Origin: Leisingera sp. NJS204
GTDB lineage: Bacteria; Pseudomonadota; Alphaproteobacteria; Rhodobacterales; Rhodobacteraceae
Length of the DNA stretch: 64,000 bases
Direction: 5' to 3'
Assembly: GCF_004123675.1 (NCBI RefSeq)
Contig: NZ_CP035420.1
Coordinates: 62,001-126,000, forward strand
The stretch's first letter is position 1; the number at the start of each line of letters is the position of its first letter. Shown piece after piece: positions 18,070 through 26,963 of this stretch. The notes under the pieces are model-generated. The model was not told where the DNA came from, did not search any database, and saw only the letters and a list, made by a program, of their open reading frames with translations. The position numbers and the translations under genes are program-made.

Positions 18070-19725
18070 GTGCCACTGGTAACGATCCAAGCCGCGCTTG
18101 AACGGCAGTATGATGCCTGCATTGTCGGCTCCGGCCCGGCCGGGCTTGCGGTTGCGCTGCCGCTGGCCGAGGCAGGCCGGTCCGTTCTGGTGCTGGAGGC
18201 CGGCGGCCATGCGCCTTCCCCCGGACCCGGCGCCGCCCTTGAAGATCCCGGCGCCCATATGGCGTCCGCCGACACCCATTGCCAGGGGCTGGGCGGCACG
18301 AGTTCCTTGTGGGGCGGGCGGATTGTGCCGCTTGCCGCGCATGATTTTGAGATGGCAGGCTGGCCGCTGCCGTTTGCCGGTCTGGCGCCCTATTTCGCAG
18401 ACGCTGCGGATTTTCTTGGCGGCCATGCGCCGCCGCAGCCTTTTCTGCGGCCCGGCGCGGCGGGGAATTTTGATCTGGACGCGACAGAGGTGCTGGCCGA
18501 TTCCGGCTCGTTGATGCGCTGGCACCAGGCCGGTATCGATGCCCCGGGCGGCCCTGATGTGCTGCTGCAGGCCAATGCCGTGGGCCTGGAGTTAGGGACC
18601 GGCGCCGATGGCCGCCCCCGCTGCGCCGGTGTCCGGGTCCGGCAGCAGGACGGGGCGCCGGCAGCCAGCATCCGGGCCGGGACAACGGTTCTGGCTCAGG
18701 GCGGGATCGAAACCGCCCGGCTGCTGCTGGCCGCGCAGGCGCGGCACCGGGCCGAACTGGGCCATCTGGCGGCGCTGGGGCAGTATTATGCCGGCCATTT
18801 GACCGGCAGCATTGCCAGTATTGTCTTTCCGTCCCGGACAGACGCGGCGGAATACGGCTGGCGGCGCGGCGCCGCGCGCGGGCTCAGCCGGCGGGTGTTC
18901 CGCAGCACCCCCGAGGCCATGGCGGAAGGGGTCAATATGTTCTTCTGGACCCGCAACTGGCCTGCGGCCAATGCCGGGCACGGCTCGGGGATCCTGTCGG
19001 CGAAACACTTGCTGGCACGGCTGCGCGGACGCAGCACGCAAGAACCCGCACCGCTGGGACCCGGCGCGCCTGAGCGGCTGCAGCAAAGCCCGCTGCTGCC
19101 GCATCTGCGCAATCTGGCCGCAGACGCGGGCCCCAGCCTGCGGGCGCTGCCGGGCCTGATCCGTGCCCGATATGACCGCGGGCGGGAAGCCGTTGATCAT
19201 CTGATCCTGAACGGCGCCAACCGCTACAAGCTGAGCTATCATGCGGAACAGGAGCCGCTGGCCGCCAACCGCATCGAGCTGGCCGGTCCGGTGCAGCCGG
19301 ACATCCTGCCGGAAATCCGCATCCGGTTCGGGTTCTCCCAGGTTGATGTGGAGCGGGTTGTTCGCGGCCACGGGATGCTTGCGGCGGCACTGGCCGCCTC
19401 CGGCCTGGCCAGGCTGCAGTATGACGTGCCGCCGCAAGAACAGCCGCAGGCCATCCGCGCCAGCGCCATGGACGGGTACCACCAGACGGGTATGGCGCGG
19501 ATGGGGCGGGATCCGCGCGACAGCGTGGTCGACGGCGACTGCCGGGTGCATGGGGTGCAGGGCCTTTATCTGGCGGGGTCGGCAATCTTCCGCAGCAGCG
19601 GCGCGGCGCAGCCGACGCAGTCCATTGCCGCCTTCTCGATGCGGTTGGCCCGCCACCTGGCCGCGGCCAAGCCGGCCCCTCGTGCCGCTGTTGAACGCGG
19701 CTGCCCTGCGGCAGCGGCCCAATGA
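18070..19725 (+). CDS. GMC-type FAD-dependent oxidoreductase
   Basis: The 551-residue product has the FAD-binding ACIVGSGPAGLAVALPLAEA (about 15-34), with VLVLEAGGH shortly after, and GGTSSLWGGRIVPL near 76. The C-terminal GMC module reads GYHQTGMARMG, then SVVDGDCRVHGVQGLYLAGS (about 475-505). The catalytic His is kept, but the usual Asn of the closing G-x-NPT block is Gln (AQPTQSI). Family members oxidise alcohol groups of sugars or other polyols. It sits between a GT-C transferase and the polymerase, suggesting oxidation of a sugar or lipid-linked sugar. It is not DprE1-like, which has a different FAD fold. The start is GTG 18070, with GGAG about 11 bases upstream. Confidence 0.85.
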   Translation: MPLVTIQAALERQYDACIVGSGPAGLAVALPLAEAGRSVLVLEAGGHAPSPGPGAALEDPGAHMASADTHCQGLGGTSSLWGGRIVPLAAHDFEMAGWPLPFAGLAPYFADAADFLGGHAPPQPFLRPGAAGNFDLDATEVLADSGSLMRWHQAGIDAPGGPDVLLQANAVGLELGTGADGRPRCAGVRVRQQDGAPAASIRAGTTVLAQGGIETARLLLAAQARHRAELGHLAALGQYYAGHLTGSIASIVFPSRTDAAEYGWRRGAARGLSRRVFRSTPEAMAEGVNMFFWTRNWPAANAGHGSGILSAKHLLARLRGRSTQEPAPLGPGAPERLQQSPLLPHLRNLAADAGPSLRALPGLIRARYDRGREAVDHLILNGANRYKLSYHAEQEPLAANRIELAGPVQPDILPEIRIRFGFSQVDVERVVRGHGMLAAALAASGLARLQYDVPPQEQPQAIRASAMDGYHQTGMARMGRDPRDSVVDGDCRVHGVQGLYLAGSAIFRSSGAAQPTQSIAAFSMRLARHLAAAKPAPRAAVERGCPAAAAQ

Positions 19726-21038
19726 GCGGCGGTCAAATGAGCATAGGCGCGCAGGCCGCAATGGCATCGGCGCCGGCCCGGCCCTTTGAATTGGTGCTGG
19801 CGGTGCTTTGGTTCCTGGTCACCTTCACCGTCTTCCCGAAAGATGAATACATCCTCTATCCGCTGGCGCTTTACTTTTCTTATGCGGTCTGGCGCGACCG
19901 CCGGGCCACGGTGCCGATCCTGGCCGGCTGCTGGCCGCTGCTGCTGCTGCCTGGCTGGGCGATGCTGTCATCGCCGCTGGGCGTGGTGCCGGACGAGGCC
20001 TTGCGCACCGGGGCTCAGATGGTGCTGACCGCGCTGATTTGTGTGCTTTTTGCGGCCTGGATGAGCCCGCGGCGGATTGTCCTGACAGCCTTTTTTGCAA
20101 CCGGTATCTGCGGCGTTCTGAGCATCTTCTTCACCGCCTACCATGACGGAGCGATGACCGGCATCTTCGCGCATAAGAATATGCTGGGGGCCAAGATGCT
20201 GCTGCTGTGGGCGGCGGCGCTCTGCGTGTCTTTCGACCCCTGGTTCCGGCTGTGGCTGCGGTTTACCGCCCTGGTGCTGGCCGCGCTGGCTTTTGTGCTG
20301 ATCCTGCGCAGCCATTCGGCCACGGCGCTGGTGCTGAGCCTTGCCATCATCACGATGATCGGCGGCTTCGGCTTTTTTGCCGGCGCCGGAGACCGCACGC
20401 CTGCCGACCGGATCGCCACCGGGCTGATCACCGCCGGTGTGCTGGCCATTGCCCTGCCGGTGCTGCTGAGCGGGCCTGACTCCCTTGCTGATCTGTTCTT
20501 CGACCGGCTGGGCAAGAGCCGCACGCTCACCGGGCGCACCCAGCTTTGGGCCTATGCCGAGGATGTTATCCGGGAGCGTCCGGTGACCGGATACGGCGGC
20601 GGCGGCTTCTGGCGGTACCAGGAGAACGACCTTGTCCGGCAGATTTTTGCGGCGTTCCACAAAAGCCCGAACCAGGTGTTTTCCTTCCACAACTCATTTT
20701 ATGAAAACACCGTGCATTTCGGCCTGATCGGGCTGGGTTTGACGGTGTTCATGCTGGTCTGGGCGCTGGCCTGCCTGGCTGCTCAGCTGCTGCGCCGCGG
20801 CGGCATGCCGTTCATTTTCTTTCTGACGGTGGCGATGGTCGAACTGATCCGCGCCATGGTCGAAAGCGAGTTGATGCGGCCCTTTGTGCTGGCCCATATG
20901 CTGATCTGGATCGGCGCCTGCTACCTGGCCAAGCACCGGCTGGGCACCGGGCGTGGCCCCGTACAGCAACGGCCAGCCCCTTCGGGGCCGGCCGTTGCCT
21001 TTCGTACTGCGGATCTGGCGGTTCAGAACAGATCGTAG
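19722..21038 (+). CDS. O-antigen ligase / ExoQ-like polysaccharide polymerase
   Basis: The 438-residue product has 10-12 hydrophobic segments. The conserved loop FAHKNMLGAKMLL is near 144, and TLTGRTQLWAYAEDVIRERPVTGYG (about 268-290, written here by its key residues T-G-R, W, R-P, G-Y-G) precedes the large periplasmic loop with HNSFYENTVHFGLIG near 325. This matches the Wzy_C/O-antigen ligase family and ExoQ polymerases, which join flipped repeat units in the periplasm. ATG 19722 overlaps the stop of the GMC gene. The last 16 bases overlap the convergent G8 gene. It is the only Wzy candidate in the window. Confidence 0.88.
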   Translation: MSGGQMSIGAQAAMASAPARPFELVLAVLWFLVTFTVFPKDEYILYPLALYFSYAVWRDRRATVPILAGCWPLLLLPGWAMLSSPLGVVPDEALRTGAQMVLTALICVLFAAWMSPRRIVLTAFFATGICGVLSIFFTAYHDGAMTGIFAHKNMLGAKMLLLWAAALCVSFDPWFRLWLRFTALVLAALAFVLILRSHSATALVLSLAIITMIGGFGFFAGAGDRTPADRIATGLITAGVLAIALPVLLSGPDSLADLFFDRLGKSRTLTGRTQLWAYAEDVIRERPVTGYGGGGFWRYQENDLVRQIFAAFHKSPNQVFSFHNSFYENTVHFGLIGLGLTVFMLVWALACLAAQLLRRGGMPFIFFLTVAMVELIRAMVESELMRPFVLAHMLIWIGACYLAKHRLGTGRGPVQQRPAPSGPAVAFRTADLAVQNRS

Positions 21039-24000
21039 ACGCCGGTCTCTGCCGCAAACCAGCTGACGTCTTCACGCTTGTGCCAGGTTTCATTATCCGC
21101 GGATTTCTCTTCCTGGGCAAAGATCGAGATACCGTTGCTGTCAAAATCGCGCAGACGCAACGCAGCAGGGTCCTGGCCATTGGTTGACGTCATGGAGGCG
21201 AGGAATGCCAGCTCATCGAAGTCGTCCGGATCGACATCCACCTGCGAGGCTTTGCGTTTCACGCCGGTCATGTTCCCGGCTTGCAAGCCTTCGCCTTCGC
21301 CCACTTCCATTGCCATCACATAGACGGTCTCCGGTGCGAAGGCACCGCCGCTGTTATCCTGCTGCCGCTGCAGCGAGATTTCGACGGAATCGTTGCCGGA
21401 CACCTCGTTGCGGACGGTGATCGCTTCGGAGGCGTTATGGCTGCCGATCTGGGTGAAGACAGCGATTTCGCCGTCAAACCCGGAGAAATCGACGGTGGCC
21501 TTGCCATTCTTGTCCGTTTTCACCTGCACCGCGGTGACCTGGCGTCCGTCTTCCAGCTCGTAGGTGCCGCTCGACATGGCAACCCAGCTCACCGATTCCG
21601 TTGCGTGCTTGCCGTTCAGATAATCCCATTCCTCGATCTGCATCTTGAACCCGTCGTCGGTTGCCGCCTTGACCCGGGCAAAGGCCGGCGCCCCGCCGTT
21701 CGATGTCAGCGGCCCCATGATCACCACCGGATTGTCGATGTCTTCGGCAAACTCGGTGCTGAACCAGTTGTTGCGGGATCCTTGATTGAAGGTTGCGGTG
21801 CCAACCTGCAGCACGGCTTCAGCATCGCCGCCTGTATCCGGATCCGGCGTCGGTTCCGGGGTCGGATCCGGGTCCGGCTTGGGATCCGGGTCCGGAGTCG
21901 GTTTCGGATCCGGGGTGCCGCCGCCGGCTTCGGTATAGCCGTCGAAAATCTCAACCTTGCTGGAGGGCAGCTTGAAATCGGTGATCTCATACTGCTCCAG
22001 GAACTCGTCGGTATAGCCTTCGAGCTTGATGTCGATGCGGTAGGAGAAATGCTCGGCGGTGACGCGGTCGGTGATCCAGATCGCAATCGGCATGATCCAG
22101 CCGTCGCCATCGCGCATCGCGCCATTAATGGCAATCATTTCTTCAGGGTCGGGCTGGCCCAGATCGTTGTCATTGCTGTCGATGCCGTCGCGGGTGGCGA
22201 CCGAAACCTCCGCCCAGACGTTCGAGCCCAGCCGCAACTCTCCGGCGTTGTCCGTGATGGTGCCGGAGATCAGCACTTCCTTGTTGCGCGGGCCTAGGGT
22301 GAGATCGGCATTGGCATCCAGTTCCAGTACCGGCCTGTCCAAGGTTTCAAGCGATGCAGGATCTACCGATTGCAGTCTTTTGTCACCATAGTATTCGCTG
22401 TCGGTTTTCTGGCCTACATCCTTGAACGTGTTGCCGATGTACACACCGTCATTGTTCACGCCCTTGTCGTAGATTGCGGTCGAGAACCCTTCGAAATGGG
22501 AGCCGATGATCGAGGTGCCTTCATGTTTGTTCGGCAGCACAATGGCCCTGCCTGCGCCATCATCGTCGGCAATGAACAGGCCATCGCGGATGACATATTC
22601 GCCGGTGTAATTGAAGACATCGAAAACCCGGTCGACCTCCCAGGCCGTCATGCGCAGAAAGTCACTGCGCAGATCGGTGGTGGTGGCCATGCTTTGGCGG
22701 TGGCCGGTGTCGATCATCGTCTCCACCGCAATTGCGGTGTTGTCATGGAAGCCGATGATGGCCGGTTCTTCGTTGTTCAGGACGTCTTTCAACGGCATCG
22801 GGTCGAACTGCAGCGCATCGCGGTCGGGGTTGTCGACGCTGGTTTCAGCAGCGCGGAACATCCATGCGGTATTGGCGTTTGCGGCAATGTTATCGTGCTG
22901 GACGATTTGCCGGGCCTGGTTTTCATAGGCCACGCCGCTGTGGCCGAAATCCGCTTTATGCTCATCGCGCGCAATCGAGAAATCCTCGCCCGCGCCGGGA
23001 ACGCCGGTGACAAAGTTGCCGATCCACTGGCCGGTCTCATCGCCGTCTTCCGACACGATGCCGGCGCCTGCGATGTCATGCACAAAGTTGAAATCAACAG
23101 CCGCATGGCTGGAATGCTGCACGATGCCCCAGCCCGGGGAGCCGTGGACCGAGTTGCCGTTCAGCACCGCCATCTGGCTGCCGGCCTCGGTGCCGGTTTC
23201 ATGCAGATGCAGCGGGTAGCGCGCGGCGACATTGGTGCCGACATCCAGCGGCAGCGACTTGTCGGTGCGGCCCAGCTCGCTGAATTCGGCGTATTGAACT
23301 GCGGCGTCGGGCGTGTGCATCATCATCACATGCCCGCGCACCCCTTCGGGGTTTTCGGAGGAGAACACAACGTTGCGGGTCTCGTTGCCGACAAAAATGT
23401 CCAGATCATGCCCCGGCGGGGTTGTGTGATCATGGCTCAGCGCTTTGTCGAGGGTGATTTCAACCCCTTTCGAGGTCTCCTTGATCGCCACGATTTCCCG
23501 GCTTTCATCCTGGAACTTGCCCTGTTGGGTGCCCATCACAACAAGGGTGTCGCCGACCTGCCAGCCATCGGTGTTGGCTTCAAAATTCAGGGTTTTGGTG
23601 CCGGCCTTTGCGTTGCCGTCCAGCGCCGCGTAAGCATATTTTGTGGCGCCATGAACTTCGACCTTGCCCTGTGCAATCAGGCCGTGGCTCAGCAGGTCAG
23701 GATCGATCTTGGTGTCGATCGCCCCGTCGGCAAAAACGATCGAGGTATTCACATCCGCCTCAACCGGCTTATCCGCGGTGCCGATGGTCAGATGCGAATT
23801 CAGGCCGGTGACGAAGGTCTCGACCCGGATATGGGTGTCCTGATCGGTGGCGAAATCAAGCCCGCCGTCGATGCGGACCCATTCCAGCCGGGCGTTGGAT
23901 GTGGAATTGTACTCAACAGACACGCCTTCGGGAACGTGGACTTTTGCGTCTTTTCCCGGGACCTTACCGCCTTTCCATGTTGACGGGTCATTCCAATTGC

Positions 24001-24097
24001 CGGATTGTATTGCGACGTGGGTTGCGTCCGCGGGATTCGTAAACGGCGTGGTCATATCATGATGGGACATCATGGTATCGTTGGTCATCGCATTCAT
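21023..24097 (-). CDS. G8 domain / right-handed beta-helix surface protein with C-terminal lectin-like domain
   Basis: The product has 1024 residues. Residues 27-150 match a G8 domain (SGNWNDPSTWKGGKVPGKD, then VHVPEGVSVEY). About 240-620 is a parallel beta-helix-like region rich in H/N motifs (YPLHLHETG, GWGIVQHSSHAAVDFNFVHD, IIGSHFEGFSTAIYDKG). A Pro-Asp linker lies at about 726-753. Residues 765-1024 hold beta-sandwich units with NPVVIMGPLTSNGGAPAFAR and EEWDYLNGKH, reminiscent of H-type-lectin-like repeats. G8 plus beta-helix is the layout of animal CEMIP/TMEM2, which act on hyaluronan. The acidic protein has no Sec signal and ends in VYDLF, so type I secretion is possible. The ATG at 24097 has GGAG 11 bases upstream. 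A role in binding or cutting the EPS is inference. Confidence 0.8.
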   Translation of the reverse strand: MNAMTNDTMMSHHDMTTPFTNPADATHVAIQSGNWNDPSTWKGGKVPGKDAKVHVPEGVSVEYNSTSNARLEWVRIDGGLDFATDQDTHIRVETFVTGLNSHLTIGTADKPVEADVNTSIVFADGAIDTKIDPDLLSHGLIAQGKVEVHGATKYAYAALDGNAKAGTKTLNFEANTDGWQVGDTLVVMGTQQGKFQDESREIVAIKETSKGVEITLDKALSHDHTTPPGHDLDIFVGNETRNVVFSSENPEGVRGHVMMMHTPDAAVQYAEFSELGRTDKSLPLDVGTNVAARYPLHLHETGTEAGSQMAVLNGNSVHGSPGWGIVQHSSHAAVDFNFVHDIAGAGIVSEDGDETGQWIGNFVTGVPGAGEDFSIARDEHKADFGHSGVAYENQARQIVQHDNIAANANTAWMFRAAETSVDNPDRDALQFDPMPLKDVLNNEEPAIIGFHDNTAIAVETMIDTGHRQSMATTTDLRSDFLRMTAWEVDRVFDVFNYTGEYVIRDGLFIADDDGAGRAIVLPNKHEGTSIIGSHFEGFSTAIYDKGVNNDGVYIGNTFKDVGQKTDSEYYGDKRLQSVDPASLETLDRPVLELDANADLTLGPRNKEVLISGTITDNAGELRLGSNVWAEVSVATRDGIDSNDNDLGQPDPEEMIAINGAMRDGDGWIMPIAIWITDRVTAEHFSYRIDIKLEGYTDEFLEQYEITDFKLPSSKVEIFDGYTEAGGGTPDPKPTPDPDPKPDPDPTPEPTPDPDTGGDAEAVLQVGTATFNQGSRNNWFSTEFAEDIDNPVVIMGPLTSNGGAPAFARVKAATDDGFKMQIEEWDYLNGKHATESVSWVAMSSGTYELEDGRQVTAVQVKTDKNGKATVDFSGFDGEIAVFTQIGSHNASEAITVRNEVSGNDSVEISLQRQQDNSGGAFAPETVYVMAMEVGEGEGLQAGNMTGVKRKASQVDVDPDDFDELAFLASMTSTNGQDPAALRLRDFDSNGISIFAQEEKSADNETWHKREDVSWFAAETGVYDLF

Positions 24098-24327
24098 AGA
24101 ACTGGGTCTCCAGATTGCCAGGTCAGGCGCGTCTTAGCGGTCTGGCAGATGGTTGTGTTTTGCGGATGCCGTGAGAAAGGAATGTTGACGTTGATTTAAC
24201 GGCATCTTCAGGGCATATTCTTTGACCGCCGCGCTGCTGCGCGACAGGCTGTTCTCCCCCCTTGCCTGCTTCCGGAGACGCAGGCCGTGTCTCTTAACAG
24301 CCCTGCTGGCCTAGGGGAGCAGGGTGC

Positions 24328-24364
24328 AAAAAAACAGATGCCTCAAGGCGTTGTGCTTGAGGCA
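24328..24364 (-). terminator. Rho-independent terminator of the leftward GT operon
   Basis: On the minus strand a perfect 9-bp stem, TGCCTCAAG (24364-24356) with CTTGAGGCA (24347-24339) and an 8-base loop, is followed after a few bases by seven T residues (24334-24328). It lies about 350 bases after the GT4 gene that ends at 24718. It therefore ends that operon with a long 3' UTR, or ends a separate short transcript. Confidence 0.85.
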
Positions 24365-24473
24365 GGATCCCGGGGCTCAAAACTGCCGCCCGGTAACCGT
24401 TGGTATGATGCGCGGCTACGCCACGCGCAAAGCGCGGAAGCGCTGCGCTTGAACTGCATCGATGTTTTCCTCG

Positions 24474-24557
24474 TTACCCGAATTTTTTGCGAACCTGCCC
24501 CAACTCGCGGCCCATTTCCAGCGCGTTCAAATAGGAATTCGAAGTTTGCTCGCGCAT
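24474..24557 (-). pseudogene. Possible gene remnant or micro-ORF (27 codons)
   Basis: On the minus strand an ATG at 24557 opens a 27-codon frame with protein-like composition (NSYLNALEMGRELGQVRKKF, then a stop). The same frame stays open upstream to 24617 with REWFGIISPARPLPALG-like sequence and then meets an in-frame TGA at 24620-24618. No ribosome binding site is visible. It may be the 3' scrap of a decayed gene. It lies just before the terminator at 24328-24364, so it is probably transcribed. Confidence 0.3.
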
Positions 24558-24717
24558 GGGCAATAATCCGAGCGCGGGCAGCGGGCGTGCCGGCGAAATT
24601 ATGCCGAACCATTCGCGTCATGGTATTTCAGAGCGCACGTTAATGCTGTGTTAACCAAATGGAAAAACCATTCCGGAATACGGAGTGTTCGGGGAGAAAT
24701 GTTTTGTTTCAGGTATT

Positions 24718-26004
24718 TCAAACATCCTGGCAAATTGAATCGCCTGCCTGGCTGTCAAGGATGCCGGTCAGCTCCGGATTACGGAGTTGCGAAATTGCCG
24801 ATGCGGAAGCCATTGACAGGTTTTCGCGCTCCGAATCGTTGCGCAGCAGGGCACAGACCGTGGCGGCATAGTCGGCATCCGAGTCGGAAACGGCTACGAA
24901 GCCGTCCAGCGCGCCGCCAAAAGCGTCCAATGTCCCGGGTGTCACCGCCACCGGCATACCCAATGAAAGGTAGTCCACCACCTTGATCGGGATGCCGCTG
25001 CCGGTCTTCATCGGCGCCAGCCCGACCGCTTGCGGCCCGCCAAGGGCGGCCAGATCGTCCACCGGCCCAAGCAGCACCAGCCCTTCGGCCTGCGCCTCCC
25101 GGGCGGAAACCGTGGCTGCGATTGACCCTGCGATCCACAGCTTTGCATCGGGAAGCCCGGCGCGCACCTTTGGCCAGACGTGCCGGCGCAGGAAGCCAAG
25201 CGCTTCGGTGTTGCCGCCGTGAACAGAGCCGAGAAACAGCCCGTGCGGCTCTGTGCCGGGCTCTGCGCGGGGGCGGACGGCCTGTGCCGCGGGCGGCATC
25301 CATTCGTGCCGGGCGCCGGGCAGCAGCGGCCGCAAGCGGTCGCGTTCGATGCAGCTGGCATGGATCAGGAGGTCCGCCGCCCGGCAGCGCTGCGCCTCTT
25401 CGGCCAGGGTGATCACCGAATGGTCGGGCTGCAGCCCCTGCGCGGCAAAGTTTTCGGCCCGCAGCGAAAACAGATCATGCAGGAACACAACACGCATGCG
25501 CGCCTCCAGCTGGTCCAGCAGCGGGCCGAGGCTGCTGTATTCCACGGTCAGCACCTCGGCGTCAGCTCTCCGCGCGCGCGCCATCACCTCCTCGGATTCC
25601 CGCGGCGGCAGCTCAACGCCAAGCAGGCTCGGATAGGGGCTGCCGCCCTGCCCGCTCAACCGCCGCCACCCTTCCGCGGCGGCCCTGCGGGCCATGCGCA
25701 GCCAGACCGCCGGCGACAGCGAAATCCGGGTTCTGCCGATGCGCAGCGCCTGCGCCCAGTCGATCTGATCCGCAAGATCCGCAATGCCGGGGTCGAGACG
25801 GGCCCAGGCCAGGTTGCCGAAGGACCGCCGCGGCGCAAAGACAATCCGGGTCGACAGCCCGGCGTCCCGGCACAGTTGCAGATAGACCTTCAGATAGGTG
25901 TTGCTGCCTGAGCGCGCGCCATCCAGCCGCCGCGCGACGATCAGGGTTGCGGGCCGTTTGCCCTCTGTCCTGCCGCCTGCCCTGTTCCCTGCTCCGCCGG
26001 TCAC
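24718..26004 (-). CDS. GT4-like glycosyltransferase
   Basis: The 428-residue product has GT-B features. The donor-binding half begins FLGSVHGGNTEALGFLRRHV (about 248-267), followed by AKLWIAGS, a VVLLGPVDDL-like loop and the terminal GSGIPIKVVDYLSLGMPVAV (about 340-359), the part that normally contacts the nucleotide sugar. The N-terminus is basic with RSGSNTYLKVYLQLCRDAGL. It is cytosolic or peripheral. The start is GTG 26004, overlapping the upstream TGA (GTGA). It is the last gene of the operon 28661-24718; transcription appears to continue to the terminator at 24328. Confidence 0.85.
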   Translation of the reverse strand: MTGGAGNRAGGRTEGKRPATLIVARRLDGARSGSNTYLKVYLQLCRDAGLSTRIVFAPRRSFGNLAWARLDPGIADLADQIDWAQALRIGRTRISLSPAVWLRMARRAAAEGWRRLSGQGGSPYPSLLGVELPPRESEEVMARARRADAEVLTVEYSSLGPLLDQLEARMRVVFLHDLFSLRAENFAAQGLQPDHSVITLAEEAQRCRAADLLIHASCIERDRLRPLLPGARHEWMPPAAQAVRPRAEPGTEPHGLFLGSVHGGNTEALGFLRRHVWPKVRAGLPDAKLWIAGSIAATVSAREAQAEGLVLLGPVDDLAALGGPQAVGLAPMKTGSGIPIKVVDYLSLGMPVAVTPGTLDAFGGALDGFVAVSDSDADYAATVCALLRNDSERENLSMASASAISQLRNPELTGILDSQAGDSICQDV

Positions 26005-26963
26005 CCGCGCGCACCGATGCGTTTGCGCAGGGCCTCAGCCAGATGCCCGGTCACCCGCCCCAGGGCGCCAGGATGGCGCGCCAGGCGGGCCGCCGCCGCG
26101 CCAGGGTGCCTGGCTTTCAGGTTGGCCAGGACTTCCTCGGTGGTGATCAGGTTCTGCAGGTTGCGCCGCCGGGCGGCCAGCGGCCTGGCCGCCGCAGCGT
26201 GCTGGGCCGGGGAAAACCGGGCTGCCACCGCCTTGTCCGCGGCCAGCAGGGCGCGCATGTGATCTCCCTGCGCCCGGCGCGACACAGACCCTGCGCGGCG
26301 GGTATAGCGGTAGCCGGTCTCGCCGGTGAAATAGAGCCGCGCCCCGGCGGCGAGCGCTTCGAGGATCAGGTGGAAATCCTCGCCGTTGCGCAGGCTTTCA
26401 TTATAGCGCAGGCCGCTTGCGGCCAGAAACCGGCGGGAGATCAGCGGCTTTGCATATCCGAAGCTCAGCTTGGCGCGGGCCATGTCGTTCAGCTGCAGCC
26501 AATCGGCCAGATCCAGAACTCCTGCAGGGTGCCGCGCTGCCAGCCCTGGTCCGGGCAGGGTCTGGCCAGCGGCATCCACCGAGATAAAATCGTCGATCAC
26601 GATATCCGCGTCCTGCTGCTGCGCATGGGCATGCATCCGCGCCAGGCGGCCGGGCCGAAAGCTGTCATCGCTGTCCAGCACCGCGATCCAGTCATCCTCT
26701 GCCGCCGCAAAGGCCAGGTTGCGGGCGCCACCGGGCCCCAGGTTAACCGGGCAGCGGATCAGCGATACCCGCCCATCGCGGGCGGCGATGCGGGCCACCG
26801 TCCCGGCAGTGCCGTCGCGCGAGGCATCATCCGCCACAACGACGCTGACGGCGGCGTGTTCCTGACCCAGGGCCGAGCGGATTGCGGCAGTGATGAAACT
26901 TTCCGCATCATGCGCGGCCATGGCCACGGTGATCCTAGGCAGGTCAGGCCGGGCGGGCGGCAT
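26001..26963 (-). CDS. GT2 family glycosyltransferase
   Basis: The 320-residue GT-A enzyme has RITVAMAAHDAESFITAAI at the start, VVADDASRDGTAGTVARIA near 40-58, the DxD motif in AVLDSDDSFRPG near 95, and NGEDFHLILEALA near 190 as the catalytic-base block. It is cytosolic, with a basic C-terminal helix region. I use ATG 26963, which overlaps the end of the sulfotransferase gene by 20 bases; the longer frame to 27113 would lie inside that gene. It resembles ExoU/ExoW-type side-chain transferases and the paralogue at 36712 in layout. Donor unknown. Confidence 0.88.
   Translation of the reverse strand: MPPARPDLPRITVAMAAHDAESFITAAIRSALGQEHAAVSVVVADDASRDGTAGTVARIAARDGRVSLIRCPVNLGPGGARNLAFAAAEDDWIAVLDSDDSFRPGRLARMHAHAQQQDADIVIDDFISVDAAGQTLPGPGLAARHPAGVLDLADWLQLNDMARAKLSFGYAKPLISRRFLAASGLRYNESLRNGEDFHLILEALAAGARLYFTGETGYRYTRRAGSVSRRAQGDHMRALLAADKAVAARFSPAQHAAAARPLAARRRNLQNLITTEEVLANLKARHPGAAAARLARHPGALGRVTGHLAEALRKRIGARG

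Larger units (their letters stand above)
24098..24717. other. 620-base gap upstream of the G8 gene
   Basis: No ordinary gene is supported. The gap holds a leftward intrinsic terminator (24328-24364), a second hairpin-prone stretch near 24429-24450, and a short open frame at 24474-24557 that may be a remnant. The promoter of the G8 gene is expected between 24098 and 24327, but I see no clear boxes. Confidence 0.45.

Noticed and set aside
16898-18685. 595-codon minus-strand open frame
   Set aside because: Spans parts of two plus-strand genes with clear motifs and their intergenic gap; very Arg/Gln-rich. Shadow.
22370-23983. 537-codon plus-strand open frame inside the G8 gene
   Set aside because: Antisense to a coherent multidomain protein; no domain logic and no ribosome site. 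Shadow.
24343-24621. 92-codon minus-strand frame upstream of the G8 gene
   Set aside because: It runs through the terminator stem and other hairpins and has basic, low-complexity composition. The overlapping short frame at 24474-24557 is more protein-like, though still weak.
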